A stretch of DNA of 39,577 nt from the NCBI RefSeq assembly GCF_014360585.1, contig NZ_JACIXG010000048.1, forward strand, positions 1 through 39,577. Reading direction: 5' to 3'. Made by a program: the position numbers and the translations under genes. Under the pieces are notes generated by a model. It was not told the origin of the DNA, ran no database searches, and worked only from the letters and a program-made list of their open reading frames with translations. How positions within the stretch are numbered: position 1 is the first letter of the stretch; each line of letters opens with the position of its first letter. This DNA is from Nocardioides sp. Its GTDB lineage: Bacteria; Actinomycetota; Actinomycetes; Propionibacteriales; Nocardioidaceae. Below, piece by piece: positions 1-7,937 of this stretch.

Positions 1-24
1 CTGATCTCCACCTGACCCCGCCCC

Positions 25-109
25 GCCGAATCGGTAGTTGTGGGCGACGAAAGTAGAGTTTCGTCGCCCACAACTACGGTTTCGGCCCGCCAGAAGTGCG
101 GACTCGGCG
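25..109. repeat. Palindromic dispersed repeat, copy A
   Basis: A perfect 19-bp inverted repeat (34-52 and 59-77; arm GTAGTTGTGGGCGACGAAA) surrounds a 6-nt loop. After a 3-nt mismatch on each side it is extended by GCCGAA (25-30) pairing with TTCGGC (81-86). A flank, CCCGCCAGAAGTGCGGACTCGGCG, lies to about 109 (read 86-94 and 95-109). The same element, reverse-complemented, is found at the far end of the window (39514-39577). Only about six positions differ over the 64 shared bases. It is intergenic and codes for nothing recognisable. REP/MITE-like repeat is an inference from palindromy and recurrence. Confidence 0.85.
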
Positions 110-192
110 GGTTCTGAATGTTCACCGGGTCGTTGCCGGTAGGGACGGTGTGCGTCGGGTTCCTGACGGGGCCGGCGCGCACGCTCAGAAGC

Positions 193-495
193 ATGATGAG
201 TCGCATCTTGCGGATTCTGCTCGCCGGGACGGTCGCCCTCGTCTTCGCCGCCGCGGCGTTGGCCGCGCCGGCGGCGGCCGAGGGGCTGAGGGCGTCCGAC
301 CAGGGTCAGATCGGGTTCGACCGTCGCGAGGTTGCGCCCGAGGACGCGCGACCGGGCGGCGGCGCGGATCCGTTCGAGACCGGTGTGGTGGTCGTGCTCA
401 ACACGCTGCTCCTCGGTGGGCTCGTGGGCGGGATCCTCTGGGCTCGGCGGCGCCTCGACGGCGCAGAGCCGTCGCTCTCGCGAATGACCGCATAA
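193..495 (+). CDS. Small secreted/membrane protein of unknown function
   Basis: The predicted protein is 100 residues and I do not recognise the family. Residues 1-29 form a Sec-type signal peptide (MMSRILRILLAG followed by an alanine-rich core and an AAA-type cleavage region). A second hydrophobic segment at about 68-83 is followed by basic residues (WARRR), so the mature protein is probably held in the membrane with about 40 residues outside. The start is taken at the tandem ATG codons (193 or 196) because the signal peptide begins there; an upstream in-frame ATG at 118 would add an improbable leader. It lies just downstream of the palindromic repeat and 47 bp before the methyltransferase gene. 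Confidence 0.6.
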   Translation: MMSRILRILLAGTVALVFAAAALAAPAAAEGLRASDQGQIGFDRREVAPEDARPGGGADPFETGVVVVLNTLLLGGLVGGILWARRRLDGAEPSLSRMTA

Positions 496-542
496 CGAGA
501 TATCCGTCTCACAAAGCGGGATTTCCCGCGTAGGGTCGGCGC

Positions 543-1334
543 ATGTCGACCTACACCCACGGCCATCACGAGTCTGTTCTGCGCTCGCACAGGTGGCGTA
601 CGGCGGAGAACTCCGCTGCCTACCTGCTGCCGCACCTGGAGCCTGAGCAGCGGCTGCTTGACGTCGGCGCGGGGCCGGGGACGATCACGCTCGACCTCGC
701 CGGCCGGGTCGCCCGGGTGACCGCCACCGAGATCGGGGAGGCGGAGATCGAGCTCTCCCGGCAGGCCGCCGAGAGCGGGGGAGCGACGAACCTCGACTTC
801 CGCGTGGAGGACGTGCATGCGTTGAGCATCGAGAACGATGCGTACGACGTCGTCCACGCCCACCAGGTGCTGCAGCACGTGGCCGACCCGGTGCAGGCGC
901 TGCGGGAGATGAGGCGGGTGACGAGGCCGGGCGGGATCGTGGCCGTGCGCGACAGCGACTACGCGGGATTCGTCTGGTGGCCGGAGTCGACCGAGCTGAC
1001 CGAGTGGCTGCGGCTCTACCGCGACGCCGCGCGCGCGAACGGCGGCGAGCCCGACGCCGGCCGGCGGCTGGTCTCCTGGGCTCGTGCGGCCGGTTTCGCC
1101 GACATCACCGCGACCTCGAGCACCTGGTGCTTCGCCGATCCCGAGGACCGGGCCTGGTGGGGAGGCATGTGGGCCGACCGGTTCACCGACTCGGCGGTCG
1201 CCCGTCAACTGGTCGACTCCGGAGCCGCCACGACCGCCGCCCTCGCCCGGGTCGCGGACGGGTGGCGGTCGTGGGCCGCTGCAGAGGACGGCTGGTTCTC
1301 GGTCCTCCACGGCGAGATCCTGGCTCGCGCCTGA
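543..1334 (+). CDS. Class I SAM-dependent methyltransferase
   Basis: The protein is 263 residues with a UbiE/Methyltransf_11-type Rossmann domain. Motif I is LLDVGAGPGTITLDL (residues about 38-52). An acidic residue ends strand 2 (TATEIG), motif II/III is YDVVHAHQVLQHVADP (about 101-116), and the post-I region has the usual RVTRPGGIVAVRDSDY. The C-terminal third is tryptophan-rich, as in many small-molecule methyltransferases of actinobacteria. The acceptor substrate cannot be deduced. TAGGGT at 531-536 stands six bases before the ATG, which suggests a leaderless transcript. A GCGGGA-TT-TCCCGC palindrome (516-529) abuts this element and could be an operator. The gene converges on metI. Confidence 0.9.
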   Translation: MSTYTHGHHESVLRSHRWRTAENSAAYLLPHLEPEQRLLDVGAGPGTITLDLAGRVARVTATEIGEAEIELSRQAAESGGATNLDFRVEDVHALSIENDAYDVVHAHQVLQHVADPVQALREMRRVTRPGGIVAVRDSDYAGFVWWPESTELTEWLRLYRDAARANGGEPDAGRRLVSWARAAGFADITATSSTWCFADPEDRAWWGGMWADRFTDSAVARQLVDSGAATTAALARVADGWRSWAAAEDGWFSVLHGEILARA

Positions 1335-1361
1335 GAACGAACCGAGCCTCAGCCCCGAGCC

Positions 1362-2045
1362 TCAGCGCCGCAGGATCCGCGCCGAGAGTGTGTTGCCGAG
1401 GAGCTGGATCACCTGCACCAGCGCGACCAGGATGAGCACGCAGACCCAGGTCACGGCCGGGTCGTACTGGCGGTAGCCGAAGGTCTGGGCGAAGCTGCCC
1501 AGGCCACCGCCGGCGATGAGTCCGGCAACCGCGGACATGTCGACGACCGCGACGAAGGCGAAGGTGTAGCCGAGGATGACCGGCGCCATCGCCTCGGGTA
1601 CGACCACCGTCGCGGCGATCCGGGCACGCGTGGCGCCCATCGCGCGAGCGGCCTCGATGACGCCGGGCGGGACGGAGACGAGGTTCTGCTCGACGATCCG
1701 GGCGATGCCGAACATGGCGGCCAGGACCAGGGAGAAGACCACCGCGGGCGTGCCGATGCCGGTGCCGACGATCAGCCGTGCGGCCGGCTGGACGGCGGCG
1801 ATGAAGATGATGAACGGGATCGGCCGGAAGAAGTTGACCAGCACGTTGAGGACGAAAGAGACGATCACGTTCTCGTAGAGGCCACCCTTGCGGGTCAGGT
1901 AGAGCCCCAGCCCGAGGATGAGGCCGAGGGTGCCGCCGATGAGCATCGTCAGCGCCACCATGAGCAGGGTCTCACCGGTGGCCTGCCAGATGTCGGGCCA
2001 CAGCTCGCCGAGGCGGGTGTCGGTGGGAAGAGCGGTCAGCATCAC
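1362..2045 (-). CDS. metI: Methionine ABC transporter permease MetI
   Basis: The protein is 227 residues, the usual MetI length, with about five membrane helices. It forms the membrane channel of the D/L-methionine importer MetNIQ. The BPD_transp_1 coupling region is visible as RAMGATRARIAATVVVPEAMAPVILG (EAA loop, about residues 135-160). The N-terminus MMLTALPTDTRLGELWPDIWQATGETLLMVALTM resembles E. coli MetI. The start overlaps the end of metN by 4 bp, so the genes are translationally coupled in the order metQ-metN-metI. Substrate could be another amino acid; methionine is the family assignment. Confidence 0.92.
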   Translation of the reverse strand: MMLTALPTDTRLGELWPDIWQATGETLLMVALTMLIGGTLGLILGLGLYLTRKGGLYENVIVSFVLNVLVNFFRPIPFIIFIAAVQPAARLIVGTGIGTPAVVFSLVLAAMFGIARIVEQNLVSVPPGVIEAARAMGATRARIAATVVVPEAMAPVILGYTFAFVAVVDMSAVAGLIAGGGLGSFAQTFGYRQYDPAVTWVCVLILVALVQVIQLLGNTLSARILRR

Positions 2046-3088
2046 AGCTCCTTGGCGGGGACGAGGGCAGCCAGCTCACGTACGGCCTCGTCGACCGAGG
2101 TGGCAGGGCCGTCGAGGGAGAGGGTGAGGTTGCCGAAGGTGGCGCCCTGGATCTCCTCGATGCCGCCGAAGACGAGCTCGAAGGCGATCCCGCGTTCGAG
2201 GAGCACCGCGAAGATGTCGGTCTGGCGGGGCCCGCCCTCGCGCAGCTCGACCTTCACGAACCGGCCGGGATGGCGCGAGCGCAGCGCGGCCAGCGCGTCG
2301 GTGGACGGCTCGTCGTCGACGACGGTGCCGACGAAGCGCCTGGTCACCGGTTGCCGCGGCGCCGAGAAGACGTCGTAGACCGGCCCGGACTCGACGATCC
2401 GGCCGCTCTCCATGACCGCGACGTGGTCGGCGAGCTCACGCACGACCTCCATCTCGTGGGTGATGGCGACGATGGTGGTGCCGAACTCCTCGTTGACCCG
2501 CTTCAGGAGCCGCAGCACCTCGTGGGTCGTCTCCGGGTCGAGCGCGCTGGTGGCCTCGTCGGCGAGCAGGAGCGAGGGGTTGGTGGTCAGCGCGCGGGCG
2601 ATGCCGACGCGCTGCTTCTGTCCGCCCGAGAGGTTGCGTGGGTAGGTGTGGGCCTTGTCGGGCAGCCCGACGAAGTGGAGCAGCTCCGAGATCCGGCGCT
2701 GCTGCTCGGCCTTGTCGACGCCGGCGATCTGCAGCGGGTAGGCCAGGTTGCCCCAGACCGTACGCGACTCCAGAAGGTTGAACTGCTGGAAGATCATCCC
2801 GATGCCCAGCCGGATCGGACGCAGCTGCCGCTCTCGCAGACCGACCAGCTCGGTGCCGCCTACCTGGATGGAGCCCGAGGTGGCCGGCTCGAGGCCGTTG
2901 AGCAACCGGACCAGGGTGGACTTGCCGGCTCCCGAGTAGCCGACGATCGCCTGGACATCACCGGCGGCGATGTCCAGGTCGACGTCGACCACCGCGTTGA
3001 CCTCGTTGCGGCCCTTCGCCGCCGGGTAGGTCTTGGTGACGTCACGGAGCCGCACCAGCGGCACCGCACCGGTTCCCGGGTGCGTCAC
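2042..3088 (-). CDS. metN: Methionine ABC transporter ATP-binding protein MetN
   Basis: The protein is 348 residues and energises MetNI import by ATP hydrolysis on the cytoplasmic face. Walker A is GYSGAGKST (about 50-58), the Q-loop region is GMIFQQFNLLESRTV, the ABC signature is LSGGQKQR (about 153), Walker B is LLLADEATSALD, and the H-loop is AITHEME. After the nucleotide-binding domain, residues about 262-345 form a C-terminal NIL/ACT-like domain. In E. coli MetN this domain binds methionine and inhibits transport, so substrate feedback is expected here. It overlaps metQ and metI by 4 bp each. Confidence 0.94.
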   Translation of the reverse strand: MTHPGTGAVPLVRLRDVTKTYPAAKGRNEVNAVVDVDLDIAAGDVQAIVGYSGAGKSTLVRLLNGLEPATSGSIQVGGTELVGLRERQLRPIRLGIGMIFQQFNLLESRTVWGNLAYPLQIAGVDKAEQQRRISELLHFVGLPDKAHTYPRNLSGGQKQRVGIARALTTNPSLLLADEATSALDPETTHEVLRLLKRVNEEFGTTIVAITHEMEVVRELADHVAVMESGRIVESGPVYDVFSAPRQPVTRRFVGTVVDDEPSTDALAALRSRHPGRFVKVELREGGPRQTDIFAVLLERGIAFELVFGGIEEIQGATFGNLTLSLDGPATSVDEAVRELAALVPAKEL

Positions 3089-4017
3089 TGACGCTCCTCG
3101 ACCTGCTTCTCGGTGTCATCGAGCGACTTCTGCAGGTCCTCGACCGGGATCTTCACCAGCTCGGCGGTGTCACCGGAGGTCTCATAGACCCCCTTCTGCA
3201 CGTCCTCGTTGTTCTGGAAGATCTCGACGAGCTTCTTGTACGTCGGGTCGTCCTTGTCCTCGGCGCGGACGGCGAAGATGTTGACGTAGGGGAGCGCCTT
3301 GGCGTCGGAGGGGTCGTCGGTCACCAGCGCGTCCTCGAACTTCAGCCCAGCGTCCTCGACGAAGTCGTTGTTGATGATCGCCGCTGCGACGTCGGGGAGC
3401 GAGGAGGCGGTGATCGAGGCCTGGACCGCCTTGATCTTCACCTTCGAGGAGGGGTCGACGTCCTTGACGGTGCTGAACGGGGTGCCGCCGTCGGTCAGCT
3501 CGATCATCCCCTCGGACTGGAGCAGGACCAGGCCACGGGCCTGGTTGGTCTCGTCGTCGGGGACGATCACGGTCTCGCCGGCCTTGATCTCATCGAGGCT
3601 CTTGTACTTCGAGGAGTAGAGCCCCAGCGGATAGGTCGCGGTGGAGCCGAGAGCGACCAGGTCGTCGTCGTTCTGGACGTTGTAGGAGGCCAGGAAGATG
3701 ATGTGCTGGAACTGGTTGAGGTCCAGCTCGCCCTCGGACAGTGCCGGGTTGGGCTGGTTGTAGTCGCTGAAGTTCTTGACCTCGAGGTCGATGCCCTCCT
3801 CGCGAGCGGCGTCCTGGAAGGTCTCCCAATAGGGGTCGTCGGCGCCGACGACGCCGATGGTGACCTTGGTCAGGTCGCTGCCGGAGTCCTCACGGGTGAG
3901 GAAGAACGCTAGGGCGCCGATCACAATCGCAGCGGCGACGACGATCCCGATGATCAGCGGGAGCTTGGACTTGGGAGCCTCGATGAGCGGGGTGGGCTCG
4001 GGCGTGCTGGAGGACAC
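3085..4017 (-). CDS. metQ: Methionine-type substrate-binding protein (NlpA/MetQ family), membrane-anchored
   Basis: The protein is 310 residues and is the extracytoplasmic receptor that delivers substrate to MetNI. The NlpA fold begins near residue 50 (TKVTIGVVGADDPYWETF) and includes FSDYNQPNPALSEGELDLNQFQH, the hallmark of the family. Most MetQ proteins are lipoproteins; this one has no lipobox cysteine. It has a cytoplasmic leader (residues 1-20) followed by one membrane helix, LPLIIGIVVAAAIVIGALAF (about 19-38), acting as an uncleaved anchor. The start is a GTG with AGAGG nine bases upstream. It is first in the metQ-metN-metI operon. Related NlpA proteins can bind other amino acids. Confidence 0.9.
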   Translation of the reverse strand: MSSSTPEPTPLIEAPKSKLPLIIGIVVAAAIVIGALAFFLTREDSGSDLTKVTIGVVGADDPYWETFQDAAREEGIDLEVKNFSDYNQPNPALSEGELDLNQFQHIIFLASYNVQNDDDLVALGSTATYPLGLYSSKYKSLDEIKAGETVIVPDDETNQARGLVLLQSEGMIELTDGGTPFSTVKDVDPSSKVKIKAVQASITASSLPDVAAAIINNDFVEDAGLKFEDALVTDDPSDAKALPYVNIFAVRAEDKDDPTYKKLVEIFQNNEDVQKGVYETSGDTAELVKIPVEDLQKSLDDTEKQVEERQ

Positions 4018-4077
4018 GGGTGGGAACCTCTTCTGACGTTGAGAGTGCTTTGGGCAACGCGGTTGTTGTCCACCAAC

Positions 4078-4107
4078 ACAGTAGACTTAACGAGAATCAC
4101 ACTCGTT
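4078..4107 (-). promoter_or_regulatory. Probable metQNI promoter with Fur/Zur-like palindrome
   Basis: Reading the minus strand, TACTGT (4083-4078) fits an actinobacterial -10 element about 60 bp before metQ. Just upstream, over the -35 region, lies an imperfect 9-1-9 palindrome, AACGAGAAT C ACACTCGTT (plus strand 4089-4107, 7 of 9 pairs). Its size and AT-rich GAGAATCA core resemble Fur-family (Zur or Fur) boxes. A shorter inverted repeat, TGTTG-5-CAACA, lies at 4064-4078. The regulator is not identifiable from the sequence. Confidence 0.4.
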
Positions 4108-4166
4108 TACGCGACCGCACCCCGAGATCATGTCATCGACATGCCTCGAGGTGTGTTAGGTGCCGT

Positions 4167-5018
4167 TCACGCCAGGTCGCGGCGTCTCATCACCACCACG
4201 GCGGCAACGGCCGCGACCAGGACGTACGCGGCGACGGTGACCAGCGCCCGCTCACCCGAGATCGCGTCCAGGACTCCCGGGGTTCCGTTGGGTCCGCCGA
4301 TGATCGCTCCGGCCAGCGACCCGCCCGCCGTGCCGGGGAGCGCATCGGTGACGGTCTCGACCCCGGAGAGCAGGCTGCCGACGCCACGGAGCAGGTTCTC
4401 GACCACCAGCGACCAGACCAGACCCAGGCCGACGGCGAGGGCGGGTCCCTTGGCGAGCACTCCGACCAGGAACCCGAGCAGCGCCCACATCTCCAGCACC
4501 AGGAACCCGGCGCCGAACGACTGCGCTAGATCGGTCAGGGCCGGCATGGTGATCGGCTGGCCCTCGGCCGCCGCGATGGCGACCGAGACGCCCGCGCACA
4601 GCACCAGCGTCGCCGTCATCATCGCGAACATGAACACGGTCACCGCGGCCAACGAGCCGCCGACGGCGGCGGATCGGCTCGGCCCCTGGGTGAAGACGGT
4701 CTTCCAGGTGCCCCAGCCGAACCCGTTGCCTGCAACCAGCGCGCCGACGACCATCGCGAGGGCGCCGCCGAACATCGGCAGGCCGCTGACCAGGATGTCC
4801 GGGATCGCACTCGGCATCAGCTCGGCCAGCAGCTGGGCGTCGCTGGCACCGTCACCCGCGAAGTTGTCGTCGCCGGTCTTGTAGGAGACGTAGTTGAAGA
4901 CGTACCCGAAGGAGAGCGACAGGGCCAGCCAAGCGCCGACGATCACCCAGATCGCTGACCACTTGCGCAGCCGTAGCAGCTCGGCGGCGGTGGAGCCAAC
5001 CATTGCCTTCACGCTCAT
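4167..5018 (-). CDS. ABC-2 type transporter permease
   Basis: The protein is 283 residues with about six membrane helices, for example AIWVIVGAWLALSLSFGYVF (about 18-37), LAMVVGALVAGNGFGWGTWK, and AVTVFMFAMMTATLVLCAGV. The C-terminal helix before VVVMRRRDLA is typical. The extracellular loop after helix 1 and the EFGWGTWK-like segment match the ABC-2 subfamily that works with a separate ATPase, as in drug, bacteriocin or sodium exporters. Its start overlaps the upstream ATPase gene by 4 bp, so the two products form one exporter. The substrate is unknown. The neighbouring two-component system suggests cell-envelope or antibiotic stress, which is inference. Confidence 0.85.
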   Translation of the reverse strand: MSVKAMVGSTAAELLRLRKWSAIWVIVGAWLALSLSFGYVFNYVSYKTGDDNFAGDGASDAQLLAELMPSAIPDILVSGLPMFGGALAMVVGALVAGNGFGWGTWKTVFTQGPSRSAAVGGSLAAVTVFMFAMMTATLVLCAGVSVAIAAAEGQPITMPALTDLAQSFGAGFLVLEMWALLGFLVGVLAKGPALAVGLGLVWSLVVENLLRGVGSLLSGVETVTDALPGTAGGSLAGAIIGGPNGTPGVLDAISGERALVTVAAYVLVAAVAAVVVMRRRDLA

Positions 5019-5947
5019 GACGCGACCTCCTTGTTGCTGGCCATCCCAGAGCTGGTCATCTCGAAGAAGGCATCCTCCAAAGAGCGCTCCGCGACGGTGA
5101 CCTCATGGACATCGATGGAGTGGGCGACCAGATGACGTACGACGTCGGGCGCCGCGGTCGCAGGCAGCTCGACCTCGAGCGTCTCGTTGCCGCTGCGGCG
5201 TACGCCCTCGTCATCGGCCAGCCGCATCAGTGCCGCCAGAGCGGCATCCTCCGGAGTCGCCCGGACCCGGAGCGTCGCGCCGCCTCGCAGGTCGGCGACG
5301 GTCGACTCGCGCAGCAAACGTCCCTCGACGATGACGCCGACGCGGTCGCAGATCTCCTGCACCTCCGCCAGGATGTGGCTGGAAAGGATGACTGTCTGGC
5401 CGGCCTCGGCGAGCGAGACGACCAACGCCCGCATGTCGGCCATCCCGGCCGGGTCGAGCCCGTTGGTGGGCTCGTCGAGCACCAGCAGATCAGGCGCGCC
5501 GAGCATCGCGGCGGCGACACCGAGACGCTGCTTCATGCCGAGCGAGTAGCCCTTGAAGGCATCCCTCGCCCGGTCGGCTAGGTCGACCATCTCGAGTACT
5601 CGGTCGACCTCCGTGTTGGCCAGCCCCTGGTAGCGCGCCATCGTGCGCAGGTTGTCGCGTCCGCTCAGGTAGGGATAGAAGCCGGGTCCCTCGACCAGTG
5701 CGCCGATCCGGGCTGTCACATCGGGACGCCCGGCCGGACGCCCCAGGACACTGGCCGCTCCGGCGGTGGGCCGGATCAGGCCGAGCATCATCCGCAAGGT
5801 CGTCGTCTTGCCGGCCCCGTTGGGGCCGAGGAAGCCGTACACCTCACCACGTCTGACGGTCATGCTGACCCGGTCGACGGCGAGCCGGTCGCCGTATCGC
5901 TTGGTCAGCCCGTCGGTCTCAACCACGAGTTCCTTCATGCCTCTCAC
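5015..5947 (-). CDS. ABC transporter ATP-binding protein (ABC-2 exporter partner)
   Basis: The protein is 310 residues with an N-terminal nucleotide-binding domain: Walker A GPNGAGKTT (about 41-49), Q-loop region GALVEGPGFYPYLSG, signature YSLGMKQRLG, Walker B LLVLDEPTNGLDP, and switch histidine SSHILAEV. The GLDP form and the C-terminal extension (about 215-305) are those of DrrA/BcrA-type export ATPases. The GTG at 5947 is preceded closely by GGGAG; an in-frame ATG three codons later (5938) is an equally good start. It is divergent from the sensor kinase gene across a region holding a perfect 16-bp palindrome. Confidence 0.92.
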   Translation of the reverse strand: MRGMKELVVETDGLTKRYGDRLAVDRVSMTVRRGEVYGFLGPNGAGKTTTLRMMLGLIRPTAGAASVLGRPAGRPDVTARIGALVEGPGFYPYLSGRDNLRTMARYQGLANTEVDRVLEMVDLADRARDAFKGYSLGMKQRLGVAAAMLGAPDLLVLDEPTNGLDPAGMADMRALVVSLAEAGQTVILSSHILAEVQEICDRVGVIVEGRLLRESTVADLRGGATLRVRATPEDAALAALMRLADDEGVRRSGNETLEVELPATAAPDVVRHLVAHSIDVHEVTVAERSLEDAFFEMTSSGMASNKEVAS

Positions 5948-5996
5948 GCTCTCCCAGGGACCCGTGGTCGACGTCGGCTCCGGCGATGCTTCGGGT

Positions 5997-6012
5997 TACG
6001 CAGATCTGCGTA
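5997..6012. promoter_or_regulatory. Perfect 16-bp palindrome between exporter and two-component genes
   Basis: TACGCAGATCTGCGTA is a perfect palindrome centred in the 122-bp gap between the divergent exporter ATPase (start 5947 or 5938) and the sensor kinase (start 6070). Its position and dyad symmetry fit an operator for a dimeric DNA-binding protein, most simply the LuxR-type response regulator encoded at 7251-7910. TACGGT (6058-6063), six bases before the kinase ATG, may be the -10 of a leaderless promoter on the right-hand side. Confidence 0.6.
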
Positions 6013-6069
6013 GGTGAGCGAGCCCGTCTGTCGTACGCCCGGGGTGCGCGCGCGAACTACGGTGTGTCC

Positions 6070-7254
6070 ATGTCCCGGATCCGTCGCCACTGGCTGCCGT
6101 GGCTGATCGTCGTCGTGGAGCTGGTCGGCTCGCTGGGCAGCAACGCCCAGGCCGACACCCGGTGGCCGGCCGCCGTCGGCGCACTGCTCGCTCTCGTCGC
6201 AGTCCTTCCGGTGGTGCTTCAGCGACCCAGCGGCTGGGTGCCCGCGGTCAGCGGACTGTTCGTCGGGGTCTACTTCACTGCGGGCTACGCCGAGGGGCCG
6301 ATCTTCCTGGCAGTGCCGGCGGTCACCTTCGCGGTCGCGCTGTCGCTGCCGCCGCGGCGCTGGATCGGGTGGACGGTCGTGGGAGCGGCCTTGGTCGCCA
6401 CCGGGATCATGCTCAACCCAGAAGGACCCCACGTCGGCGGCGGTCCCGGGCGCGGACCGTGGGGGCCGGGCGCCGGCCCGGAGGGCGACCTCTCGCTGTG
6501 GCAGGCGTTCGGGCAGGTGGCGCTGGTCGCCGCGTGTGGCGCGGTCGCGACCGCGCTGCGCTCCCGTAACGAGGCCCGCGCCCAACGCCAGCGCCGTGTG
6601 GTCAGCGAGGAGCGGGTGCGGATGGCGGCGGACCTGCACGACGGGGTCGGACACGGCCTGGCCGTGATCGCGATGCAGGCCGGCGCCGCGCTGCACGTGC
6701 TCGACCGCGACCCCGAGGCGGCCCGCCGCAACCTGGAGGCGATCCGGGCGGAGAGCAAGGAGTCGCTCGACCTGCTGCGCCGGCAGCTGGCCCGGCTGAC
6801 CGACGCGGCGCCCGACGCCGGATCGGCGCCACGGGCGCCGGAGCACGGGCTCGCCGACCTGCCCGCACTGGTCGAGCGGGTGCGCACCGGCGGCCTGGAG
6901 GTCTCGCTCCGGCTCGAGGCCGAGTCGGTGCCGGCGGAGGCGGCTCGGGCTGCGTACGCCGTGGTCCAGGAGGGGCTCACCAACGTGCTGCGGCATGCGG
7001 GAGCATCGCGAGCCGAGGTTTCGGTCGTCTCGGTCTCGGGCGCCGAGATGGTGGTGACCGTGCGTGACGACGGGCGGGGATCGGACATTTCCAGCGTGGA
7101 GAGAAATTCAGGGATGGGAATTGCGGGAATGCGCTCGCGCGTGGAGGAACTTGGGGGCACCCTGGAGGTGGGGCCGGAGGTACGGGGCTTCCGGCTGCGG
7201 GCTTCGATTCCGCTTTCTGGGTCCTCAGCGGATTCGGCGGAGGGGCTGGCATGA
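6070..7254 (+). CDS. Sensor histidine kinase, NarL/DesK type
   Basis: The protein is 394 residues. The first half has about four to five hydrophobic helices (LPWLIVVVELVGSLG, AVGALLALVAVLPVVL and others) and a Gly/Pro-rich loop. A HisKA_3 dimerisation domain follows with phospho-acceptor His in AADLHDGVGHGLAVIAMQ. The HATPase_c domain has N-box EGLTNVLRHAG, DDGRG and GMGIAGMRSR. Such kinases sense the membrane or a membrane-bound ligand and phosphorylate a LuxR-type regulator. The ATG at 6070 is chosen because TACGGT precedes it by six bases; a GTG two codons upstream (6064) is possible. It overlaps the regulator gene by 4 bp. Confidence 0.92.
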   Translation: MSRIRRHWLPWLIVVVELVGSLGSNAQADTRWPAAVGALLALVAVLPVVLQRPSGWVPAVSGLFVGVYFTAGYAEGPIFLAVPAVTFAVALSLPPRRWIGWTVVGAALVATGIMLNPEGPHVGGGPGRGPWGPGAGPEGDLSLWQAFGQVALVAACGAVATALRSRNEARAQRQRRVVSEERVRMAADLHDGVGHGLAVIAMQAGAALHVLDRDPEAARRNLEAIRAESKESLDLLRRQLARLTDAAPDAGSAPRAPEHGLADLPALVERVRTGGLEVSLRLEAESVPAEAARAAYAVVQEGLTNVLRHAGASRAEVSVVSVSGAEMVVTVRDDGRGSDISSVERNSGMGIAGMRSRVEELGGTLEVGPEVRGFRLRASIPLSGSSADSAEGLA

Positions 7255-7910
7255 GTGAGCGGATAACGGTCGCTCTGGTCGATGACCAGCCCCTCGTCCG
7301 GATGGGCCTGGCGACCCTGATCGGCGCCGAGTCCGACCTGGAGGTCGTCGGCGAGGCCTCGGACGGAAGCGCGGCGCTGCCGATGCTGCGCCGCACCCAC
7401 CCCGACGTCGTCCTGTGCGACATCCGGATGCCCGTCCTCGACGGTCTCGGCATGCTCGAGCAGGTGACCCGCGACTCCTCCCTCCAGGACGTACGGGTGG
7501 TGATGCTGACGACCTTCGAGCTCGACGAGTACGTCTTCGAGGCGCTGCGTCTGGGAGCGAGCGGGTTCCTGCTCAAGGATGCCGAGCCGGTCGCGCTGCT
7601 GGATGCGATCCGGGTCGTCGCCGACGGTGGCTCGCTGCTCGCGCCGACGGTGACGAAGCGGGTGATCGAGGAGTTCGGCTCCTCGCGTCGGGCGGCGAAC
7701 CCGCATCCGCGGCTCGGAGACCTGACCGAGCGTGAGCGGGAGATGGTCGCCTGGGTGGCCACCGGTCGCTCCAACGCCGAGATCGCCGCAGAGCTGGTGG
7801 TCAGTCCGGACACCGTGCGCACGCACGTCTCGCGCGCGATGGTGAAGCTGCATGCTCGTGACCGCGCCCAGCTCGTCGTCTTCGCGATCGAGTCGGGCCT
7901 GAAGGTCTAG
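7251..7910 (+). CDS. LuxR/NarL-family response regulator
   Basis: The protein is 219 residues. The receiver domain spans about 4-120 with acidic residues near the start (VALVDDQPLV), phospho-acceptor Asp in VVLCDIRMPVLDG, Thr in VMLTTF and Lys in GFLLKDAEP. The C-terminal GerE helix-turn-helix is LTEREREMVAWVATGRSNAEIAAELVVS and VSPDTVRTHVSRAMVKL (split here). It is the cytoplasmic output of the adjacent kinase, with ATGA overlap, and probably controls the divergent ABC-2 exporter through the palindrome at 5997. A 12-bp direct repeat, GAGAGATCTAGG, follows the stop codon (7915 and 7931). Confidence 0.95.
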   Translation: MSERITVALVDDQPLVRMGLATLIGAESDLEVVGEASDGSAALPMLRRTHPDVVLCDIRMPVLDGLGMLEQVTRDSSLQDVRVVMLTTFELDEYVFEALRLGASGFLLKDAEPVALLDAIRVVADGGSLLAPTVTKRVIEEFGSSRRAANPHPRLGDLTEREREMVAWVATGRSNAEIAAELVVSPDTVRTHVSRAMVKLHARDRAQLVVFAIESGLKV

Positions 7911-7937
7911 GGCCGAGAGATCTAGGGGAAGAGAGAT

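Noticed and set aside
306..1310. Long minus-strand open frame opposite the first two genes
   Set aside because: Proline/arginine-rich translation without motifs, typical of the antisense of GC-rich genes; the plus strand encodes a clear methyltransferase.
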